Assembly (NCBI GenBank): GCA_903900265.1
Contig: CAIUMM010000023.1
Span: 1 to 64,000 of the forward strand
Direction: 5' to 3'
DNA length: 64,000 bases
Origin: an uncultured Pseudomonadota bacterium
GTDB taxonomy: Bacteria > Myxococcota_A > UBA796 > SXON01
Shown: piece after piece, positions 37,301-44,142 of the stretch
How positions within the stretch are numbered: position 1 is the first letter of the stretch
Layout: each line of letters starts with the position of its first letter
Translations under genes and position numbers: made by a program
The notes under the pieces: generated by a model
What the model was told of the DNA's origin: nothing
Database searches by the model: none
Seen by the model: the letters and a program-made list of their open reading frames with translations, nothing else

Positions 37301-37543
37301 GCCGTCCACCAAGCGCAGCGTCGTCCACGCCGCCCCCGCTACGGCATCCGCGTCTCCCACGCGCTCAAAGGTGTAGGTCAGGTCGAGCGTCGGGGCCGCG
37401 CCGACGGTGTCATTCGCGAGGTGCACGGTCACGTCCGCGCTGCGCACCGTCCATACTACCGGTGGCGCGGCGTCCCCTGCCGCAAATGCGCGACCCAACA
37501 GGGCGAGGAGGAGCAGCGTAGGGGCCATCACGGGCAGCATCAT
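34355..37543 (-). CDS. Very large exported protein with TonB-plug-like segments
   Basis: A 1062-residue protein with signal peptide (cleavage near GRAFAAGD). Residues ~30-490 are beta-rich and share a domain with the downstream protein. ~530-580 is a helical TPR-like pair (AREAWTNAIDAYKENDFEGA). ~595-700 is Ser-rich then coiled-coil. ~750-875 contains two copies of FLxxxPxGRSYQxxVxxxAGV (757-780 and 850-873) flanking DPVTGTFSENFNFDAVEG (814-831); these match the plug domain of myxobacterial-type TonB receptors. The end is charged and low-complexity. There is no beta-barrel. It is the first gene of the operon. Confidence 0.75.
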   Translation of the reverse strand: MMLPVMAPTLLLLALLGRAFAAGDAAPPVVWTVRSADVTVHLANDTVGAAPTLDLTYTFERVGDADAVAGAAWTTLRLVDGVVTRSSSLDSPTSAVFTRDDSGTPGTFLTLDPARRTVTVKLSGVLQPSGTAHALVQLPVAPFARVHLDAPGLDVDVAGSLPDLGDSDACCGTRLLRPDGVLDLRWQPHRDTVPAPASSVVRAEVSTAAWVRDGALGVRSRVRFIVSRGRVQQLQLDVAGLEDVELEGVPFTRSGSILTLTPAEPLEGMLTVELTGRRSAVSGSFPTPKPIGVARVESWYTLGKPDEGDVVPSGGAAVSARQLPIWARGLSESMPVAYWSTRAPSLAAGHFETIMGPDTVVQSAEYVVSQSEDGHVLARATWLVRNERSQYLKVTPPPGLRPLTVRVSGRPALILKEGDSFYVPLEKSIETVQGLLAFPVEVAWIGSDVGWLSSGQARKQARVLTLPAVNAPIQAAKWEVHLPRGWKVDAHPSRHRASVSGAARGPSAARSGDPAAAGSGGQAGSKLDPAKEQAREAWTNAIDAYKENDFEGAQRWLDASRGYADQTVEKDAATMDNVGRLQSNLDVLLQPARPSSTSSSSSLTTSGSGSGSAELRAAEDDVLARRVRDLANAKTTDAQLAQARLEEDARKAILAGDDARAADALEQVTELAKDIGVTEQKESNEQADKLEMYGKALSETRARSKSAAGVTGGKAQSETRGRASGRVGSAVGAAPTAAAGGSAAVDMEQASNPTTMTADFLSSIPTGRSYQEAVGQAAGVLSGSSAGAAAAPAAAPVAAPEERSFELADEAVTDPVTGTFSENFNFDAVEGLADADAREPEVADAEQELSPEFLSRVPSGRSYQSVVAATAGVVASTPAPTQPVMRPVTQGIPVSGRAKAGEATGPLQKVGPGPDVMDFETGVSGGFDISGPSWDGDVDGYENAKKAKQAAPKKEEQKPEVRPVSRPDAPLNRANELSAERERERQRAQSLALASRAKANRNLAPDTRVRRSPLAVDASPLTPALPLDGALVTHSDALLEAGEFPTFSYSVTADPRSESFKE

Positions 37544-37598
37544 AGCCAGAACGTCGACGGCACACCGAACTTACACGTCCACCCGCACGGGGTTCGCA

Positions 37599-37871
37599 CT
37601 ATTTCGCGGTCGCTTCCACTTGCTCGCGGAGATCGTCGGTCACGAAGTCCAGCAACGTGGTGGACAATTCGATGATCTGCTGATGGGTGAAGCCCTCGGT
37701 GCGGAGCTGGCGGTAAAAGCTGCGCGCCACCGAGCGGTTGCGGGAGCGAAGCAGCTCTTCTTCGTTGGGGCGATCATTGGGGCGAGCGGATGTGTGCATG
37801 AGATCCTCGGCGTTGTCCGAATGGTAAGCAAGCATCATGCCGTCAAGAGCGGCGAGCAGGCCTCGCGTCAT
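37599..37871 (-). CDS. Small helical hypothetical protein
   Basis: A 90-residue soluble protein without signal peptide. The C-terminal half is amphipathic (FTHQQIIELSTTLLDFVTDDL), which argues for a real gene. Either ATG 37871 or the ATG pair 33 bp downstream (MMLAYHS) could be the start. It lies 55 bp upstream of the large exported protein gene on the same strand and may be co-transcribed. Confidence 0.5.
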   Translation of the reverse strand: MTRGLLAALDGMMLAYHSDNAEDLMHTSARPNDRPNEEELLRSRNRSVARSFYRQLRTEGFTHQQIIELSTTLLDFVTDDLREQVEATAK

Positions 37872-38241
37872 TTCAAGGGCTTGGAGCCCAGCGGCGCACG
37901 CACTGTGTAGCGAACGTGGCGATCGGCAGGTTCAACCGCGTAAGGGGCTACGCACCTAAGGCTTCGGCCCACGCCTACGCCCGCGCTCAGCGCTGCGAGC
38001 GATTGTTTCCGCTGGGGTTCGTCGGGTGCCCAAGCGCCGCAGCCCGCGTGAGCAGAGCAAGAAGGCGGGCTTTGGCCGCATCCGAGGCGCTGCGCAGCGC
38101 ACGCCGTACCGCAGACGGGATCACAGGGTTCATGTACCCCTACATACGCCGCTGGCGCGCTGCGCGTGGTACTCTCCACCGGCCGTATTTATTCTCGCTC
38201 CCGGCATCCCCTCCCGGCATCCCCTCCCGGCACCTTGAACC
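37872..38241. other. 370-bp intergenic region
   Basis: No supported gene lies here: short frames on both strands have the Arg/Pro/Ala composition of random GC-rich DNA. It separates two divergently oriented genes and must hold their promoters, but no clear -35/-10 pair stands out. The only evident structure is a short tandem repeat at its right end. Confidence 0.6.
38203..38230. repeat. Short 13-bp tandem repeat upstream of the 38242 gene
   Basis: GGCATCCCCTCCC occurs twice in direct succession, followed by a partial third start (GGCACC), just before the start codon at 38242. Confidence 0.7.
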
Positions 38242-40149
38242 ATGGTTGAACGTCCGCCGCGACGCGCGGCACCGCCCTCGTCTCCGCTGCCCGCGGTCGC
38301 CGATTTTTTCAAGGCGGTCTGGGCCGGGTTGGCGGAGAACCGCGCCTGGTTCGGGAGCATCGGGATCGTCGTCGCGGCGCTGTTGTTGGCCCACGCCCCA
38401 AGCTTGCCGAGCGCCATCCGCGGCGAATCGATCTACGCCTACGCGTTCGACGAGTGCACCGGGCAATTCTCGAACGTCGCCGCGCCCAGCTCGCCCGAGA
38501 CCGCGATCACCGACGGCTGCGACGCCGTGCTCACCCAGCGCATGTCCTGGGATGGGTGGCGCCGGTTTCGGGACGCCTGGGAGGCGCGCCGAACGCTCGG
38601 ATCGTTCCTGCTCACCGACATCTGGCAGGTGGCGCTCGACGCGCGCACCCTCACGATCCTCGACCTCATCCTGTTCGTGTGGCCCACGCGGCTGCTGCTG
38701 CCGACCGCGCAGTCGATGACGTTGCTGCACCTCGGCTTGGTCGCGCTGGCCGCCGCCGGGGGCGTCGGGTTTGCGCGTTCGTTGCGGGTGTCGACCACCG
38801 CAGGGATCGCCGCGGGGCTGACCGCCGCGACGTCTGCGGTCGTGCTGGAGGCCGTGCTGCGCGGCCAGTACCCGCAGGCCTGCTTGCCGGCTTCGCTGGC
38901 CTTCTTTGCGGGACTGGTACGCCTCGCCCGAGGCGAGCGCTACGGCGTGGCGCTGACCACCGCCGGCGCGTCGCTCGCGACGATGTTGTACTGGCAGGCG
39001 GTCGTGGTCCTCGGCCTCGGAGCGGTGCTGTTCGGCGCGGCGTGGCGTTGGTCGGGGCCGTTTGCGCGAAGCACGTTTCCCCGGCTCGGGGTGGTGGTCG
39101 TCCTCTGCACGATCATTTGCTTGCCGCCTGCGTTCCCGGTGCTGATGGCGATGGTCAACGGCACCGAGTCGAAGTTCGTCATGGTGCCGCTGGGCACGCC
39201 GTTCCCGGACATCACGTCGGATCCCAAGGGCATGACCGACCTTATTGACGAGGTGCCGTGGTTTGTCCTGCTCTCGCCCAAGACCGGCTGGCTCCCCGTG
39301 CTGCCGCTGCTGCCCGCCGTGGTGCTGGGGCTACGGGGACGCACCGGCGCCGCGTGGTCGCTGATCGCGGTCTTTGGCGCCGGGATGGCCTTGGGACCGC
39401 TGCCCGTGGTGCCCTGGTCCGGGCAGGTGGTCGAGGGCTACAGCACCCTCGAACGCGGCTCGAATTGGCTCTACAACGCCGTGTACATGTGGGTTCCGAC
39501 CGCGTCCCGCATGTTGCACCCGATGCGTTGGGCGATGCTGCTGTCGGTCGCGATGACCGCCGCGACCGCGGTGGGCTTCGACCGCTTCCGCGATCGCTGG
39601 CCCAAGCTGGCGCTCCCGATCTTAGGTGCGGCGTTTGGCTGGGCCATGCTGGTCGGGCCCTGGCCCCTGCTCCACACGCCGTTTCCCCGCGCGACCGTGG
39701 ATGCTTTCGAAGGTTGCACCGACATCATCATCGCCGGAGAGCTGCCCTACATGTCGGGCTACGAGTTCGGCGCGGCCGACAGCGCGCTGGTGCACGACGA
39801 CGTGCACCGGCTCGAGGGGCTGCTCTGGGTGGACCGCTCCCCGCTGGACCACTTCATGTCGCGTGGCCCCGTCGGGGACCCCACCGTCAAGATGCAACAG
39901 CTCAACCTGACCCGCTCCGCGCAGGTCAACGCGGCGCTGGCGGGCGATCCCACCGCCGCCGCGTCGCTCACCGGAGCCTGCGTCATCTACGAATCGGACT
40001 GGATCCTGAGCACCGGCGAGTCAGTAGAACCCCTGCTGGTCAGCGCTTTTGGCCCCCCTGCCGCGACCATCGAGTCCGAGTCCTTGTTCCGGTTCCCGAA
40101 ATACAAGCGCGTGCTCGAAGTGTTCCGGCCCGGAACGGCCTCCAAGTAG
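38242..40149 (+). CDS. Polytopic membrane protein, possible GT-C glycosyltransferase
   Basis: A 635-residue protein with about ten or eleven membrane helices. The first extracytoplasmic loop follows helix 1 and is about 75 residues long; the C-terminal 150 residues (from FEGCTDIIIAGELPYMSGYE) are soluble. This architecture resembles GT-C transferases or lipid-linked sugar handling proteins, but no DxD-type catalytic loop is clear. Alternatively it is an uncharacterised membrane protein of the kind often annotated as hypothetical in Myxococcota. It is convergent with the SGNH hydrolase gene. Confidence 0.6.
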   Translation: MVERPPRRAAPPSSPLPAVADFFKAVWAGLAENRAWFGSIGIVVAALLLAHAPSLPSAIRGESIYAYAFDECTGQFSNVAAPSSPETAITDGCDAVLTQRMSWDGWRRFRDAWEARRTLGSFLLTDIWQVALDARTLTILDLILFVWPTRLLLPTAQSMTLLHLGLVALAAAGGVGFARSLRVSTTAGIAAGLTAATSAVVLEAVLRGQYPQACLPASLAFFAGLVRLARGERYGVALTTAGASLATMLYWQAVVVLGLGAVLFGAAWRWSGPFARSTFPRLGVVVVLCTIICLPPAFPVLMAMVNGTESKFVMVPLGTPFPDITSDPKGMTDLIDEVPWFVLLSPKTGWLPVLPLLPAVVLGLRGRTGAAWSLIAVFGAGMALGPLPVVPWSGQVVEGYSTLERGSNWLYNAVYMWVPTASRMLHPMRWAMLLSVAMTAATAVGFDRFRDRWPKLALPILGAAFGWAMLVGPWPLLHTPFPRATVDAFEGCTDIIIAGELPYMSGYEFGAADSALVHDDVHRLEGLLWVDRSPLDHFMSRGPVGDPTVKMQQLNLTRSAQVNAALAGDPTAAASLTGACVIYESDWILSTGESVEPLLVSAFGPPAATIESESLFRFPKYKRVLEVFRPGTASK

Positions 40150-40181
40150 CGCCGAGACGCCGCGTCTGCCGCGCTCCAGGT

Positions 40182-41519
40182 TCAACCCCCGGCGCTCCAC
40201 GCGTCGTAGTCGTCGAGCAGCGCGTCGGAGAGCAGATTTCCGATGCGCTCCAAGCCGAGGGGAGACAGGTGCACGAGGTCGCCGGTGCCCATGCCGCGGG
40301 TGTGCGCCCAAGTCAGCGCCGAACCCGCGCCGCCCATCGCCGCCCAGCTGCTCCAGAACGCACAACCGGCGTTCGTCGCGGCGCGCGCCTGCATCGCGAC
40401 GAGGTTCGCCATGCCCGGTCGGGACTTTTCTGGCCCCTTGGCAGGCGGAGCCGCCTCCGCAGCGGCGTCCGCTGCGCCTTCTACGGCCGGAGCCACGGGA
40501 GGGGTGTCAAAATACCCTTGATCCAGCGGGGTCATCACCATACAGGAAGCCCCCGCCGAGCCGGCGAGGATGGTCTTGAGCGCTCCCTCGTAGATCGGCA
40601 AGTATCCGGCGCCGCCGTTCGCGCTCAGCGCCGGATACCCCGCCTCGTTGCCCCCAAGCATCACCACGACCAGATCGGGCTTGCGCAAGACCATCTGCGC
40701 GGCGAGGCCGTCCTTCGCGAAGGTGGTGAAGGACTTGGAGCCCACGCCGATCACGCCCTGCGCCTCCCAGGTCACGCCGGGCTGCCCGGTCTCCAGCACC
40801 GCACCGTAGACCGGCACCGTTCCTCCCGACGCACCGAAGGCGAACTGCGAGGCCGCGGCGGGCAGATCGACGACAAAGCGACGGTCTTCGGTGGCCGGAG
40901 CGGAAGCCGACGTACGCACGATCTCAGCGCCGTCCGCCGTCGCCCAGATGGAGCCGTAGCCGACGCCCGCTTGGTACCAGAGCTCCACGTGGCGCTGGGG
41001 CACGGCGGGCGGGCTGGACCCGCTCGCGGGTGCGCTCGTCGCAGCGCTCGCCGCGCCCAACGCCGAAAAGCTCACCTTCGCGCCGGACGACAGGATGCCG
41101 ACCACCCCGCCGAGACCGTAGCGCCCGCTCGCGCCGCCCAGCAAGATCGTGCGCCACTCCCAGCCTCCGCTGCGCGCCGAGCGCACATCGGTGCGCGCGC
41201 TCCACTTCGGGTTGAACGACGCCGAGATGAAGCCCGGACCGCCGTCACCAAAGCGGGCGGCCAATCTAGATCGTACCGTTCGGGACAAGCCGTCCGCGGC
41301 GATCGTCGAGTCCCCGTAGTGCAAGGCCCGAGTCGTCGCGCCGGGCGCCTTGTCGGCCGTGCGACGCAGCGCCGCGAACCAGCGTGCCAAGCCCTTGTGT
41401 CCGGGATCGACGATCGGCGTCGGCACGCCTAACGGCGCCGCGGCCTCAGACCGTGAACCGGCGGCGGCGAGGCACAAACCCGCGACCGCGAGCATCCAAA
41501 CAGCGCGGGACGGCCTCAC
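40182..41519 (-). CDS. Exported SGNH/GDSL-family hydrolase
   Basis: A 445-residue protein with a signal peptide (cleavage near RSEAAAP). The nucleophile block LHYGDSTIAADGL places Ser71; the oxyanion Asn is in VVVMLGGNEAG; the Asp-His pair is in GDLVHLSPLG. The inserted region (~120-250) looks beta-rich, possibly a carbohydrate-binding module. Such enzymes deacylate glycans or lipids. It overlaps the aldehyde dehydrogenase gene by ATGA. Confidence 0.8.
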   Translation of the reverse strand: MRPSRAVWMLAVAGLCLAAAGSRSEAAAPLGVPTPIVDPGHKGLARWFAALRRTADKAPGATTRALHYGDSTIAADGLSRTVRSRLAARFGDGGPGFISASFNPKWSARTDVRSARSGGWEWRTILLGGASGRYGLGGVVGILSSGAKVSFSALGAASAATSAPASGSSPPAVPQRHVELWYQAGVGYGSIWATADGAEIVRTSASAPATEDRRFVVDLPAAASQFAFGASGGTVPVYGAVLETGQPGVTWEAQGVIGVGSKSFTTFAKDGLAAQMVLRKPDLVVVMLGGNEAGYPALSANGGAGYLPIYEGALKTILAGSAGASCMVMTPLDQGYFDTPPVAPAVEGAADAAAEAAPPAKGPEKSRPGMANLVAMQARAATNAGCAFWSSWAAMGGAGSALTWAHTRGMGTGDLVHLSPLGLERIGNLLSDALLDDYDAWSAGG

Positions 41520-42925
41520 GCCCGGAGCACCAGCAGCTTTTCTTCGGTGTAGTCGCGGATCGCCCAGCGCGGGCCTTCGCGACCGGTGCCCGAATCCTTG
41601 ACGCCGCCGTAGGGCATGCCGTCGACGCGAAAGGTCGGGTAATCGTTGTGGATGAGCCCGCCGACCTCAAGTTGGTCAAAGGCGCGCCACAGCGCAGCGA
41701 CGTCCTGGGTCCAGAACCCGCATTGCAAGCCGAACCGCGCGCGATTGATAAACCCGAAGGCTTCATCGAGCGTCGCGTACGGCCGGAGCAGCACGGTCGG
41801 GCCGAACACCTCGTCCGTCGACGCGCGCGCGCCTACCGGCACCGACTCCAGCACCGAAGGCAGCAGCACCGATCCCTCGCGACCGCCGCCGTGGCAGATC
41901 GCACCGGCCGCGACGGCCTCCGCGATCCAGGACTCCACCCGCGCCGCCTGCCGCCCGTCGATCATCGGCCCGACCACGACGTCGCCGCGGGACGGATCCC
42001 CGTGGGGGACGCGTGCGGCCTCGGCGATCAGCCGATCGCGGGCCTCCGCGTAGCGTGCGGCGGGCACCAGCACGTGCTGTACCGAGATGCACACCTGACC
42101 GGCATGCGCGAACGCACCCGCGGCGACGCGGGGGATCGCGGCGTCGAAGTCGGCGTCGGGGCCCAAAATCGCCGCCGCGTTCCCGCCCAGCTCGAGCAAA
42201 ACCTGCTTGCGTGGAGCCCGCGCCCGGAGCATCCAACCCACGGTGTCGCTGCCGGTGAAGCTGAGCACGGGAAAGCGCGGGTCGTCGACCAACGCGCTGG
42301 CGACGCTGCGATCACACGGCAGCACGCTGATCGCCTCCGCGGGCCAGCCCGCCTCGACGAGCAGCTCGCCGAGCACCAACGCCGCGGAGGGCGTTTGCTC
42401 CGCGGGCTTGACCACCACAGGACAGCCGGCGGCGATGGCCGGGGCGACCTTGTGGGCCACGAGGTTGAGCGGGAAGTTGAACGGCGTGATCGCCAGCACC
42501 GGACCCCGCGGGAATCGCCGGATGATCGCGGTGCGACCGTCGCCGCCGGGGGTTTGATCGAGCCCGAACACCTCGCCGCCGATGCGCGTCGCCTCTTCGG
42601 CGGAGAGCGCGAAGGTGTCGATAGCGCGGGACACCTCGGCCCGGGCGTACTGGATGGGCTTGCCGCCTTCGTCGCGGATCAGCCCCGCGATCTCCTCGGT
42701 GCGCTCGGCGAGCTTGGCCGCCACGGAGCGCAAGATCGCCGCGCGCTTGTGACCGGGCAGCGCGCGCGTGACCGCGAACGCACGCTCGGCGGCCGCGGCC
42801 GCGGCTTCCAGCTCCGTCGGCCCCGCCTGCGCGACGTCATCGAGCGCACGCCCATCCCAAGGCGCAAAAATCGGCAGCGAAGCCTCCGTTTCAACCCGGC
42901 GCCCCGCGAGCAACAGCGGGCGCAT
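41516..42925 (-). CDS. NAD(P)-dependent aldehyde dehydrogenase
   Basis: A 469-residue member of the ALDH superfamily. The catalytic residues are Asn150 (TPFNFPLNL), Glu245 (LLELGGN) and Cys279 (GQVCIS). NAD-binding FTGSDTVG is also present. The last part (GLIHNDYPTFRVDGMPYGGV) fits the glyceraldehyde/lactaldehyde/aminoaldehyde group. The exact substrate is unclear; with polyamine genes nearby, an aminoaldehyde is possible. The gene is immediately adjacent (no gap) to the outer-membrane protein gene upstream and overlaps the hydrolase gene downstream. Confidence 0.88.
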   Translation of the reverse strand: MRPLLLAGRRVETEASLPIFAPWDGRALDDVAQAGPTELEAAAAAAERAFAVTRALPGHKRAAILRSVAAKLAERTEEIAGLIRDEGGKPIQYARAEVSRAIDTFALSAEEATRIGGEVFGLDQTPGGDGRTAIIRRFPRGPVLAITPFNFPLNLVAHKVAPAIAAGCPVVVKPAEQTPSAALVLGELLVEAGWPAEAISVLPCDRSVASALVDDPRFPVLSFTGSDTVGWMLRARAPRKQVLLELGGNAAAILGPDADFDAAIPRVAAGAFAHAGQVCISVQHVLVPAARYAEARDRLIAEAARVPHGDPSRGDVVVGPMIDGRQAARVESWIAEAVAAGAICHGGGREGSVLLPSVLESVPVGARASTDEVFGPTVLLRPYATLDEAFGFINRARFGLQCGFWTQDVAALWRAFDQLEVGGLIHNDYPTFRVDGMPYGGVKDSGTGREGPRWAIRDYTEEKLLVLRA

Positions 42926-43897
42926 CTACTCCTCTTCCCCCTCGGCTTCTTCCGCAGGCCGGAACACGCACACCGAGGCGTAGACGCCCGGCTCGACGCC
43001 AGAATCCGCGCCGGTGAGCTTGCCTTCGAGGAGGATCTTCAAGAACGACGTCGGCTTGATCGCACCGCCGACGCTCGCAGCCCAAGGTGCTGTGCCCATC
43101 GCCCGGTCAGGATCAAAGCCGCCTTCGATGCGTGCAGTTGGGCTCACCATCGCCTCCGGGAGCGCGACCACGTACAGCGACCCCAGCGCGAACGGCGAAG
43201 CCTCGCTCACGCCCGCCATCCCGCCGAGGGCGAGAGTCAGCTGCTCAGCCGGGTAGGCCTCCGCGCCGATCACCGCCGTATACAAGCCGATCGTCGGGTA
43301 CGCGGCGATGCCCGAGTACGTGCCCCAGCTGTCGGCCTCGAAATTCACCGTGGCCGACGCGACCGGCGCCTCAAAATCGAGGTCCTGACCTCCGCCTACA
43401 CTGAGCGCCAAGCCGCTTTCAAAGGTGTAGCCGACCTCGCCACCCGCCATGCGCCCCGGGCTGACCGCGAAATATTGGCCGTGGGACGGCAAATAGAGGG
43501 CCCAATCGTCCCAGTCTTCCAGCCCGTACGCCGAGTTGACGATGCCGCCGCGCGCCACCCAGGTGTCCCCGCCAGCCTGAACCATCGCCCATTCCGGGCG
43601 CAGCGTGTCGATGACCGGGACGTCCGGCAGCGCGCGCTGGATGGTGAACGGCGCAGGAAACGCCGAAAACGTGAAGTCCAGATCGAGACGTGCGGTGAAG
43701 ATCCCGGCTTCAAGCAGCCCATCGGCCTCAGCCTCGCCGCCAAACGTGAAGCCGCCGGCAGGACTCCAAGCGGGTCGAAGCGCCAAACCGCCGCCTGCGT
43801 AAACCTCGGCAGGCTCGGCTCCTTCGCCGTCCTCAGCGTGTGCCGGGGTGCCCAAGAACGAGGGCGAGAGGAGCAGCGAGAGCAACGACAGCGACAT
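42926..43897 (-). CDS. Probable outer-membrane beta-barrel/porin-like protein
   Basis: A 323-residue protein with a signal peptide (MSLSLLSLLLSPSFLGTPAHA). The mature part alternates strands and turns, as in a beta-barrel (ARLDLDFTFSAFPAPF, EVGYTFESGLALSVGGG, FLKILLEGKLTG). The C-terminus is acidic (AEEAEGEEE) instead of the usual aromatic residue, which is odd for a Bam substrate. The ATG at 43897 is used because the longer frame enters the palindromic repeat. Its promoter region contains that repeat. Confidence 0.65.
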   Translation of the reverse strand: MSLSLLSLLLSPSFLGTPAHAEDGEGAEPAEVYAGGGLALRPAWSPAGGFTFGGEAEADGLLEAGIFTARLDLDFTFSAFPAPFTIQRALPDVPVIDTLRPEWAMVQAGGDTWVARGGIVNSAYGLEDWDDWALYLPSHGQYFAVSPGRMAGGEVGYTFESGLALSVGGGQDLDFEAPVASATVNFEADSWGTYSGIAAYPTIGLYTAVIGAEAYPAEQLTLALGGMAGVSEASPFALGSLYVVALPEAMVSPTARIEGGFDPDRAMGTAPWAASVGGAIKPTSFLKILLEGKLTGADSGVEPGVYASVCVFRPAEEAEGEEE

Positions 43898-43949
43898 GAT
43901 GCACAACCTGTGGGGACGCCAGCGTAGCACAGGGACCCCACCATCAGAA

Positions 43950-44008
43950 GGGGTCAGGTTGTTACCATTACACTTTCCGCTAAAGTGTAATGGTAACAAC
44001 CTGACACC
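43950..44008. repeat. Palindromic REP-like element, copy 1
   Basis: Arms 43950-43976 and 43982-44008 are complementary at 26 of 27 positions around a 5-base loop. The arm contains GTCAGGTTGTTACCATTACA. A near-identical copy is at 53015. The class resembles REP/BIME sequences mobilised by RAYT transposases, but no RAYT gene is in the window. Confidence 0.85.
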
Positions 44009-44055
44009 TAGGTCTGGGGCGCACGGCCGGGGTAGAAGGACACGCAGAGGTGTTG

Positions 44056-44142
44056 ATGCCGCAACCGCGTGACCGCGTCCAAACCGCCATCCTCGACCAA
44101 CGCCCGTTCGCGGTCGGCGCGGCGCAGCGAGACATCGGGTGA
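44056..44142 (+). CDS. Possible 28-residue leader peptide gene
   Basis: An ATG at 44056 with GAGG five bases upstream opens a 28-codon frame (beginning MPQPRDRVQTAIL). It ends in TGA overlapping the GTG start of the next gene as GTGA. The arrangement suggests translational coupling. The peptide matches nothing I know; the region also has a coding-like frame on the other strand, so the call is tentative. Confidence 0.3.
   Translation: MPQPRDRVQTAILDQRPFAVGAAQRDIG

Noticed and set aside
37868..38179. 103-residue minus ORF and overlapping plus ORF in the intergenic region
   Set aside because: Neither has a ribosome site or protein-like composition.
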